Origin: JAVWIF01 sp036639635
GTDB taxonomy: Bacteria; Bacillota_I; Bacilli_A; Erysipelotrichales; Erysipelotrichaceae
DNA: 5,961 nucleotides
Reading direction: 5' to 3'
NCBI GenBank assembly: GCA_036639635.1
Contig: JAVWIF010000076.1
Coordinates: forward strand, 1-5,961
Below, in pieces: positions 1-5,264 of the stretch (position 1 is the stretch's first letter; the number at the start of each line of letters is the position of its first letter). The notes under the pieces are model-generated. The model was not told the origin of the DNA. It saw nothing but the letters and a program-made list of their open reading frames with translations, and did no database searches. The translations under genes were made by a program, and so were the position numbers.

Positions 1-670
1 TCAACTAAAAGAATATCCAATCAAGTATTTATTAGCACTTGGAAATCATGATACCTATAGCAAACTAGAAAAAAACCAGATACATATTCATCACCTATAT
101 AAAGAACTTGCTTTACAAGATTCTCATTACTTGTATTATGATACATTTATCAATGGTATCCATTTCTATATTCTGAATAGTGAAAAGCCTTCTAAATCAA
201 ATGCTTACTACTCTAAGCAACAACTTTCATGGTTAGAGCATGGTCTACAAAAGGATGCATTAGATAAACCCGTCTTTGTCTTATGTCATCATCCTTTTCT
301 TCATACTCATCCAAATACTAGTAACATAGATCTTACTATGGGTATCCAAGAACGAGATATCAAAGCTATTCTAAAAAAACATGACCATGTATTTTTCTTC
401 AGTGGTCATGTTCATAATGGCATCAATTTGTGTAATGTTTTATATGAAAATCATATAACCTTCATAAATGTTCCTGCTTTTCATAAAGTTCAATATGGTA
501 TAAAACACGTTGGGCTTGGTTATCAAATACAAATATACCATGATTTTATCTACCTTCGCACACGTGATTATCTACACGGAGATTGGCTCCTTGCTAATGA
601 ATATGTGCTTCCACTTCATACGCATCAAATCCTTCATTTCGTATCAGATTTGGTACTAGCTGAGCAATAA
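1..670 (+). CDS. Metallophosphoesterase (calcineurin-like), 3' part only
   Basis: The reading frame is open from base 2 to the TAA at 668-670, giving 222 visible residues; the 5' end is outside the window. A possible TTG start at 131 is not the real start, because conserved sequence lies upstream in the same frame. Visible motifs are GNHD (residues 14-17 of the visible part), CHHPF (95-99) and SGHVH (134-138). In the family these are metal-ligand motifs of a di-metal phosphoesterase, and the QLSWLEHGL segment is the usual helix before the CHHP motif. The missing N-terminus should carry the DxH and GDxxD motifs, and perhaps a signal peptide. The fold normally ends near the strand around YVLPL; about 17 further residues form a tail that overlaps the convergent gene on the other strand. 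The substrate cannot be told: such enzymes hydrolyse phosphomono- or diesters of many kinds. There is no sign of a functional link to the potassium operon downstream. Confidence 0.88.
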   Translation, partial: QLKEYPIKYLLALGNHDTYSKLEKNQIHIHHLYKELALQDSHYLYYDTFINGIHFYILNSEKPSKSNAYYSKQQLSWLEHGLQKDALDKPVFVLCHHPFLHTHPNTSNIDLTMGIQERDIKAILKKHDHVFFFSGHVHNGINLCNVLYENHITFINVPAFHKVQYGIKHVGLGYQIQIYHDFIYLRTRDYLHGDWLLANEYVLPLHTHQILHFVSDLVLAEQ

Positions 671-839
671 AAATAAGAACAAACATCAACAATACCGATA
701 ATAATCCTAACCAATACGACCCTATTCCAAAAATAATGGGTAATAGCGCAATGTATTTACGCGCATACATAGAACTCAAATACTGTAGAAAAAGTGCAAG
801 ACCTACCAAACTACACCCCAAAAGTAAATAATAGTTCAT
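594..839 (-). CDS. Small hydrophobic membrane protein of unknown function
   Basis: An 81-residue product read on the minus strand, from ATG (complement of 837-839) to TAG (complement of 594-596). The start is well supported: AAGGAG (complement of 848-853) lies 8 nt upstream. The protein is very hydrophobic, with one membrane segment at about residues 4-23 and a longer apolar stretch at about 30-62 that could make one or two more. A basic/aromatic patch (SMYARKY, 22-28) lies between them. The last 18 or so residues (NLIRNEGFDAYEVEAHIH) are polar and acidic and would lie outside the membrane. I do not recognise a family. The gene converges with the phosphoesterase gene, and their 3' ends overlap by 77 bp, so the polar tail is coded opposite the end of that enzyme. 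Its 5' end faces away from the potassium operon, so the intergenic region probably holds divergent promoters. No function is assigned. Confidence 0.7.
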   Translation of the reverse strand: MNYYLLLGCSLVGLALFLQYLSSMYARKYIALLPIIFGIGSYWLGLLSVLLMFVLIFIAQLVPNLIRNEGFDAYEVEAHIH

Positions 840-858
840 GAAATCATCTCCTTACTAA

Positions 859-870
859 TATCATATGATA
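859..870. promoter_or_regulatory. 12-bp perfect palindrome upstream of the small membrane gene
   Basis: TATCATATGATA is a perfect palindrome ending 20 bp upstream of the start codon of the minus-strand gene, just above its ribosome binding site. It could be an operator, or it could simply contain a TATCAT-like -10 hexamer for that gene; I could not find a convincing matching -35. AT-rich palindromes of this length also arise by chance, so the functional call is weak. Confidence 0.3.
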
Positions 871-896
871 ATAATTACCTAAATATATGAACACTC

Positions 897-924
897 TGTA
901 ATTTTTTTGTAATCTTTTTACATT
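897..924 (+). promoter_or_regulatory. Candidate response-regulator binding site (tandem TGTAAT repeats, 11-bp period)
   Basis: Two identical TGTAAT hexamers start at 897 and 908, exactly 11 bp apart, each followed by a T-rich spacer; the 11-mers match at 10 of 11 positions. A TTACA at 918-922 forms an inverted pair with the second copy (TGTAA, N5, TTACA). Head-to-tail half-sites one helical turn apart are the usual target of OmpR/PhoB-family dimers, and the operon downstream encodes such a regulator. The site sits just upstream of a candidate -35 at 928, a typical activator position. That the operon's own regulator binds here is inference. Confidence 0.45.
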
Positions 925-927
925 ATT

Positions 928-957
928 TTGCTTACTAAAAGACAATCTTTATATGTT
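928..957 (+). promoter_or_regulatory. Candidate promoter of the potassium-uptake operon
   Basis: TTGCTT (928-933) and TATGTT (952-957) are separated by 18 bp and are each 4/6 matches to the sigma-A hexamers. Transcription would start near 964 and leave a leader of about 150 nt. Weak core hexamers directly downstream of a tandem repeat fit an activated promoter. A second -10-like hexamer, TATAAG at 967-972, has no good -35, so the exact start is uncertain. Confidence 0.35.
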
Positions 958-1062
958 TTATGTAAATATAAGGCTTATCTAAACACGGATAAGGCGAATC
1001 TTTATGCCATCTTAACACTTTCTTCACATAAGCACTCAATTGCTTATACTATCTTTATATGT
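928..1062 (+). repeat. Imperfect direct duplication: TTGCTTA ... ATCTTTATATGT, two copies
   Basis: The pair TTGCTTA and ATCTTTATATGT occurs at 928-934 plus 945-956, and again at 1040-1046 plus 1051-1062. The order is the same; the gap is 10 nt in the first copy and 4 nt in the second. The first copy coincides with the candidate promoter. In the second the spacing is too short for a normal promoter. It looks like a degenerate duplication of promoter-proximal sequence, although AT-richness makes some similarity expected. Confidence 0.45.
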
Positions 1063-1111
1063 CTTTTGTTAGGATATAGATGGGGAAGGAATAAAGAAAG
1101 AAGGCAGTCAT
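964..1111 (+). promoter_or_regulatory. Structured 5' leader of the potassium-uptake operon (putative)
   Basis: This stretch has no credible gene. It holds two hairpins. The first is CTTATC (974-979) with GATAAG (988-993) and an 8-nt loop; the second is ATAAGCA (1028-1034) with TGCTTAT (1041-1047) and a 6-nt loop. A pyrimidine tract CTTTCTT (1018-1024) can pair, with one G-U, with AAGAAGG (1098-1104), the ribosome binding site of the first operon gene, enclosing the second hairpin. No hairpin is followed by a T-run that would make an attenuator. I could not match it to a known riboswitch; c-di-AMP riboswitches of the ydaO type precede potassium genes in other Firmicutes, but I do not see their conserved core. 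Confidence 0.35.
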
Positions 1112-1555
1112 ATGTTAATTAAAAATAGTAATAAAAAAGTATTAATCGTTGGTTGTGGACGCTTTGGTTCTAATTTAGCAAGTTCACTTTGTAACGCAAA
1201 TTATGATGTTAGTGTCATCGATAAAGATGAAAGTGCTTTTAATCGTTTAAGTGAAACATTTACAGGATTTGAAATTGTTGGTGATGCGAGTGATTTAGAT
1301 ACCTTAAAGTCATGTGAAATATCCAATTGCGACATGGTATTAGTTGCTACAGACAACGACAATACCAATTGTATGATAGCGCAAATAGCAAATACTATTT
1401 ACAATATTGGAAATGTATATATTCGTTTAAATGATCCAGATAAAGAAAAACTACTATTAGGAAGTTCTATAAAAGCGATTTATCCATCACGTTTATCATT
1501 AAAAGAATTTGAAAACATTAGTAATATCCACTTTGAAAAGGCTTTAAGAGTATGA
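1112..1555 (+). CDS. Short TrkA/KtrA-type RCK_N protein (NAD-binding regulatory subunit)
   Basis: A 147-residue cytosolic protein made of a single RCK_N (TrkA-N) Rossmann domain. It shows the intact dinucleotide loop GCGRFG (residues 14-19), an acidic residue at the end of the second strand (VID, D37), the conserved GDASD (57-61) and ATDNDNTN (79-86), and the RLNDPDKEKL strand-helix near the end of the domain (105-114). It stops about 25 residues after that, so the RCK_C ligand-binding domain found in usual KtrA/TrkA proteins of about 220 residues is absent. The ATG at 1112 has GAAGG (1100-1104) 7 nt upstream. Its stop overlaps the next start in an ATGA, implying coupled translation with the full-length RCK protein. 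It probably joins that protein in the gating ring under TrkH and binds NAD(H) or adenine nucleotides; the ligand is not provable here. No frameshift explains the short length, because the next gene starts with its own complete RCK_N domain. Confidence 0.85.
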   Translation: MLIKNSNKKVLIVGCGRFGSNLASSLCNANYDVSVIDKDESAFNRLSETFTGFEIVGDASDLDTLKSCEISNCDMVLVATDNDNTNCMIAQIANTIYNIGNVYIRLNDPDKEKLLLGSSIKAIYPSRLSLKEFENISNIHFEKALRV

Positions 1556-2217
1556 AGATAATTGTTGCTGGAGGAAGAAATAAAGCCGATTTTTTAATAG
1601 GTTCTTTATTGGAAAAGAAACATGAAGTAACTGTAATTAATGATGAAGATGGATATTGTCAATATTTAGCAGAAAAATATAATATACCTGTGGTAATTGG
1701 AAATCCTTGTAAAGAGTATATCCTCGAAGAAGCTGATATATATGATGCAGATATTCTCATAGCACTACGACCAAATGACCCAGATAATCTAGCTATTTGT
1801 CAATGTGCAAAGAAAATATTTCGGGTTAAAAAAGTAGTTGCTACCGTATCAAATCCTAAAAATGTATCCGTATTTAAAAAGCTAGGAGTGAATACTGCTA
1901 TATCCGCAACCTATACGATTTCTAAAATCATTGAACAAGCAAGTACCATTGAAAACTTAGTCAATAGTTTATCAATAGAACATGAAAAAGTAATACTATC
2001 TGAAATCCTATTAACCAAAGATTGTGTGGTTATCAATAAAAAGATTAAAGATGTCGTATTACCAGAAAAAGTGATTATTTGTTGTATCTTAAGAAATGTA
2101 AATATGGTTGTGCCAAATGGAGATACCCAGCTCTTAGAAAACGATAAACTATTAATCCTATCACAACCACAAATTCAAGATGAGGTATTAGCCGTATTCT
2201 CAAGAGGTCTTAAATAA
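1552..2217 (+). CDS. trkA: TrkA/KtrA family potassium uptake regulatory protein (RCK_N + RCK_C)
   Basis: A 221-residue cytosolic protein of normal KtrA length. An RCK_N Rossmann domain spans about residues 1-125 and an RCK_C domain about 146-216, the latter recognisable by KKIKDVVLPEKVIICCILR and VVPNGDTQLLENDKLLIL. In related Firmicute proteins RCK_C can bind c-di-AMP, which closes the channel; I cannot judge that site from sequence alone. The nucleotide loop is degenerate: where the family has GxGxxG, this protein has GGRNKA (7-12), losing the second and third glycines, and the usual acidic end of strand 2 reads VIND rather than VID. It may therefore bind nucleotide poorly and rely on the upstream short partner. 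Translation is probably coupled to that gene through the ATGA overlap, and trkH follows after 2 nt. The expected role is gating of TrkH as part of a multimeric RCK ring. Confidence 0.9.
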   Translation: MKIIVAGGRNKADFLIGSLLEKKHEVTVINDEDGYCQYLAEKYNIPVVIGNPCKEYILEEADIYDADILIALRPNDPDNLAICQCAKKIFRVKKVVATVSNPKNVSVFKKLGVNTAISATYTISKIIEQASTIENLVNSLSIEHEKVILSEILLTKDCVVINKKIKDVVLPEKVIICCILRNVNMVVPNGDTQLLENDKLLILSQPQIQDEVLAVFSRGLK

Positions 2218-2219
2218 TC

Positions 2220-3731
2220 ATGGAATCAATTATGAGTAAGAAAAAAGAAGTTACTGGCTATCCTTTGATCATTGGATATTTAGGATGTATGTTAATGATT
2301 ATTGGTACCATTACTTTATTGCCATTATTAACATTACTCTTTTATCCCCAAGATGCACATGAAGCATCCTATTTTATCATTCCTGGTATCCTTTCTATTA
2401 TGATTGGTTATTTATTATATTTTAATATTAGAGGAAAAGCAAAAGGTAAACTACAACGCAATCAAGATGCCATTATTGTTGTGAGCGTATGGATGCTAGC
2501 CATCTTTATTGGTGCCTTGCCTTTTGTTTTAAGTGGTACGTATAATTTAACACAAGGTATATTTGAAACAACAAGTGCTTGGAGTACGACAGGATTAACT
2601 GTAGTTAATGTGGATGTTACATCACATTTGTTTTTAATGCATCGAAGTACCATATTATTCTTTGGAGGGATTGGATTGGTCATTGTAATGCTATCTGTAT
2701 TAAGTGATTCTTATGGTATGCGCTTATATAATGCCGAAGGTCATAACGATCGTTTATTACCAAACCTCTTAAAATCTTCACGTATTATTGTATCTATTTA
2801 TTCAAGTATTATTCTAGGAGGTATCCTATTATACTTATGTTTTGGTATGAATCTATTTGATGCCATTATTCACTCCATAGGAGCAGTTTCTACCGGCGGT
2901 TTTTCTACTCATGGAGAAAGTATTGCCTATTATAAAAGCTTCCCTATAGAGCTTATTACCATTATATTGATGATCCTCGGTAATATAAACTTTTTAGCGC
3001 ATTTATTCTTATTAAAAGGTAAATTTAGAAGATTCTTTCACTATTGTGAAATTCGTTTTAGTCTTATCTTGATTGCATTTATAACACCGATTGTAGGCTT
3101 CCTACTCATGCAAGCTTTTACCCTTAATTTACAAGAAGGTATGCGCGTTGCCCTTTTTCAAGTCGTTACCGCTTTAACAACCACGGGTTTTCAAACAGTC
3201 AAATCGTTTGCTACACTACCTAGTAGTGTTATGATTATTTTAATCGTTCTACAATTAATTGGTGGTGGTATTGGTTCTACAGCAGGTGGTATTAAACAAT
3301 ATCGAATCTGTATTATTGGTAAAAGCTTATACTGGCGAATACGTGATTTATTCTATTCTAAAAAAGTTGTCTTTACGCATAAAATATCACGTGTAGAACG
3401 CGATGAAAAAGTAAGTGATAAAGAAGTATCCGAAACAGGTATTTATATCTTTCTATATATGGTTATCTTCTTTATCGGTAGTTTTATATTAACTTGTTAC
3501 GGAAACAGTATCCAAAATTCGATGTTTGATTTCTCTTCAGCCTTAAGTACCGTTGGTTTATCCTCTGGTATTATGTGCTTTGATGCTCCTAGTGGTGTTT
3601 TATGGACAGGAACATTTGGGATGTTTATTGGTCGATTAGAAATATTTGTTGTTATTTTAGCAACCTTACGCACAGGAAAAGATATTCGAAATGCATTCCA
3701 TCGTATAAAAAAGAAAAAGAAACTGTTATAA
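2220..3731 (+). CDS. trkH: TrkH family potassium uptake channel subunit
   Basis: A 503-residue integral membrane protein, the K+-translocating subunit. Four selectivity-filter repeats are visible in order: STTGLT (122-127), STGGFS (224-229), TTTGFQ (320-325) and STVGLS (443-448). The hallmark GGGIGSTAGGIK (348-359) and the C-terminal GMFIGRLEIFVVIL segment (467-480) are also present. Apolar segments account for about ten membrane helices outside the pore loops, including an extra N-terminal pair, and the length fits TrkH (about 480-500) better than the shorter KtrB. The 380-405 loop and the lysine-rich tail (497-501) are cytosolic by the positive-inside rule and may contact the RCK ring. The start is uncertain: ATG at 2220 has only AAGAGG (2202-2207) 12 nt away, while an in-frame ATG at 2232 would give four residues fewer. 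It lies 2 nt after trkA, so translational coupling is likely either way. Confidence 0.95.
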   Translation: MESIMSKKKEVTGYPLIIGYLGCMLMIIGTITLLPLLTLLFYPQDAHEASYFIIPGILSIMIGYLLYFNIRGKAKGKLQRNQDAIIVVSVWMLAIFIGALPFVLSGTYNLTQGIFETTSAWSTTGLTVVNVDVTSHLFLMHRSTILFFGGIGLVIVMLSVLSDSYGMRLYNAEGHNDRLLPNLLKSSRIIVSIYSSIILGGILLYLCFGMNLFDAIIHSIGAVSTGGFSTHGESIAYYKSFPIELITIILMILGNINFLAHLFLLKGKFRRFFHYCEIRFSLILIAFITPIVGFLLMQAFTLNLQEGMRVALFQVVTALTTTGFQTVKSFATLPSSVMIILIVLQLIGGGIGSTAGGIKQYRICIIGKSLYWRIRDLFYSKKVVFTHKISRVERDEKVSDKEVSETGIYIFLYMVIFFIGSFILTCYGNSIQNSMFDFSSALSTVGLSSGIMCFDAPSGVLWTGTFGMFIGRLEIFVVILATLRTGKDIRNAFHRIKKKKKLL

Positions 3732-3738
3732 TGAGTAA

Positions 3739-3747
3739 AAAGGGTGA
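3739..3747 (+). promoter_or_regulatory. Ribosome binding site that decides the kinase start
   Basis: AAAGGGTGA ends 5 nt before the ATG at 3753. A possible upstream GTG start at 3744 lies inside this purine-rich site and would have no usable spacing, so ATG 3753 is preferred. A further in-frame ATG at 3759 would be about 11 nt away and is the second choice. Confidence 0.6.
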
Positions 3748-3752
3748 GTGTT

Positions 3753-5264
3753 ATGGATATGAATAAGCTAATAAAAAACTCGATACTCAGTGTGATTATC
3801 TTATTTCTTTGTACCTTGATGTCATATGTCTTTGTAGAAATGAGTATTCGTATTGAAAATATTATTATGATTTATTTAATAGGAGTCTTATTTATTGTAA
3901 TTGAAACAAAGAGTTTCTTTTGGGGTATATCCGCAAGTGGTTTAAGTATTATTACCTTTAATTACTTCTTTACAATGCCACGCTTTTCATTAGAAATTTA
4001 TGACCCTAACTATATTATTACCATCGTCATCTTCTTAATCGTATCATTTATAACTGGTTCTTTAGTAAATAAGATGCAACAACATGCTCGTATTTCTAAA
4101 TACAATGAGAAACAAACACTAGCCTTATATGAAATATCAACGAACTATTTAAATATATCTGGGATAGATAATATTATTTTACATAATATTAAATCCTTAT
4201 ATGAGTTTCAAAGTATTGTAAGTGTTGTGTATTATTATAATACAACAACAAATAAACTAAGCCTATTTAAAATTGATGACATCTTAAAAAATGAAATGAG
4301 TGATGAAGGGTTAGCTCGTTGGTGCTATGATAATCGAAGTGAATGTGGAGCTGGTACTTCCTTTTATGAACAAAACAATTGGACGTATCGCCCCTTACAT
4401 CGTAACAATGAAATATTAGGAGTATATGCTTTATTAAATACACAACCCTTAAATGAAGAAAAAGAAATGTTTGTGAATACCTTAGTTTCACAAATGGTAC
4501 TAGCCATTGAGCGTGAATTACTATATGTAGCACAGGAACAAAGCCGAATAGAAATAGAAAAAGAAAAACTACGTAACAATCTGTTACGTAGTATCTCCCA
4601 TGATTTACGTACACCTTTAACAAGTATTGCTGGGTCAAGTTCTTTAATCGTTGAGAACTACCATAGTCTAGATTCTGATACCATCTATAACCTAGTTAAA
4701 AATATAAGCAGTGATTCTATTTGGTTAAACCAATTAGTAGAAAACTTATTAAACATGACACGGATACAAGATGGTAAATTATTAATTAAGAAACAAAAAG
4801 AAGTTGTAGATGATATTATTTGTGAAGCATCTAGTCGATGTGAATCAAGAAAAGGGTTCCATACCATACAAGTACATCTTCCTGAAGAAGTAGTACTTGT
4901 GGAAATGGATGGAAGACTTATAATTCAAGTATTAATTAATTTTATTGACAATGCGATTAAACATACCCAAGACGATTCGATGATTGATATTTATTGTCAT
5001 ATAGATAAACAAGTAGCTTGTTTTGAAGTCATCGATAATGGAGCAGGTATCAATCAAGATATTAGCGATAAGTTATTTGAAAGCTTCATCACTACAAAAA
5101 GCGATCGCAGCGATTCTAAGCGTGGTGTAGGATTAGGCCTATCAATATGCAAAGCAATCGTAGAAGCCCACCATGGAACCATCTATGCCCATAATAGAGC
5201 AGATACACACGGAGCAGTATTTGGATTCAAATTACCCATAAATAAGGAGAACAACAATGAATGA
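3753..5264 (+). CDS. kdpD: KdpD-type sensor histidine kinase, short form without the N-terminal KdpD/USP region
   Basis: 503 residues from ATG 3753 (506 if the GTG at 3744 is used). In order: four close membrane helices of the KdpD/DUF4118 type (about 10-30, 35-51, 57-73, 87-105), with the typical YLIGVLF and FNYFFTMPRFSLEIYDPNY segments; a GAF-like region (about 120-255) with the KdpD-like WCYDNRSECGAGTSF and YRPLHRNNEILGVYALL; a short helix; the HisKA domain with phospho-acceptor H283 in SISHDLRTPL; then the ATPase domain with N-box INFIDNAIKHT (N400), G1 DNGAGI (428-433) and G2 GVGLGLS (458-464). All catalytic motifs look intact. Classical KdpD is about 900 residues and has a large cytosolic N-terminal part with Walker-type and USP domains; that part is missing with no trace upstream, so this is a natural short architecture. 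It should phosphorylate the regulator whose gene overlaps it by 8 bp. It follows trkH by 21 nt. The signal, presumably K+ or ionic stress, is inferred. Confidence 0.9.
   Translation: MDMNKLIKNSILSVIILFLCTLMSYVFVEMSIRIENIIMIYLIGVLFIVIETKSFFWGISASGLSIITFNYFFTMPRFSLEIYDPNYIITIVIFLIVSFITGSLVNKMQQHARISKYNEKQTLALYEISTNYLNISGIDNIILHNIKSLYEFQSIVSVVYYYNTTTNKLSLFKIDDILKNEMSDEGLARWCYDNRSECGAGTSFYEQNNWTYRPLHRNNEILGVYALLNTQPLNEEKEMFVNTLVSQMVLAIERELLYVAQEQSRIEIEKEKLRNNLLRSISHDLRTPLTSIAGSSSLIVENYHSLDSDTIYNLVKNISSDSIWLNQLVENLLNMTRIQDGKLLIKKQKEVVDDIICEASSRCESRKGFHTIQVHLPEEVVLVEMDGRLIIQVLINFIDNAIKHTQDDSMIDIYCHIDKQVACFEVIDNGAGINQDISDKLFESFITTKSDRSDSKRGVGLGLSICKAIVEAHHGTIYAHNRADTHGAVFGFKLPINKENNNE
4568..4592. 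repeat. Perfect 11-bp inverted repeat with 3-nt loop inside the kinase gene
   Basis: ACTACGTAACA (4568-4578) and TGTTACGTAGT (4582-4592) are perfect inverted copies around ATC. The repeat lies in codons for LRNNLLRS, just before the phospho-acceptor histidine. There is no following T-run, so it is not an intrinsic terminator. Part of the symmetry follows from the conserved LRN-LL-S protein motif, but the match extends to third codon positions. Confidence 0.7.

Noticed and set aside
928..1122. 64-codon open frame in the leader of the potassium operon, starting at TTG 928
   Set aside because: It has no ribosome binding site and no internal ATG, overlaps the candidate promoter and the first operon gene, and its product resembles no family I know. 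The stretch is better explained as a regulatory leader.
1112..2217. Possible frameshift splitting one double-RCK TrkA gene into two
   Set aside because: The second gene begins with its own full RCK_N strand at its own ATG, and the first ends after a complete RCK_N domain with an ATGA overlap typical of coupled genes. No missing RCK_C sequence lies between them in any frame.
3213..3229. 7-bp inverted repeat ACACTAC/GTAGTGT inside trkH
   Set aside because: Arms of seven with a 3-nt loop are expected by chance in a few kilobases of AT-rich DNA, and there is no T-run or conserved context. The similar TGTATTA/TAATACA at 4228-4244 in the kinase gene was set aside for the same reason.
3731..3766. 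Mini open frame of 11 residues (ATG overlapping the trkH stop as TAATG, product MSKKGECYGYE)
   Set aside because: It has no ribosome binding site of its own and overlaps the kinase ribosome binding site and start; most likely chance.
4267..4638. 123-codon open frame antisense to the histidine kinase gene
   Set aside because: It lies wholly opposite a clear kinase domain, has low-complexity hydrophobic repeats of F/L and no recognisable motif; it is a shadow of the coding strand. The same holds for the shorter antisense frames at 4364-4579, 4685-4867, 2462-2683 and 5232-5438.
5101..5108. GCGATCGC octamer palindrome in the kinase gene
   Set aside because: It stands out as GC-rich in an AT-rich gene but occurs once, in a variable loop-coding segment; there is no pattern to support a function.
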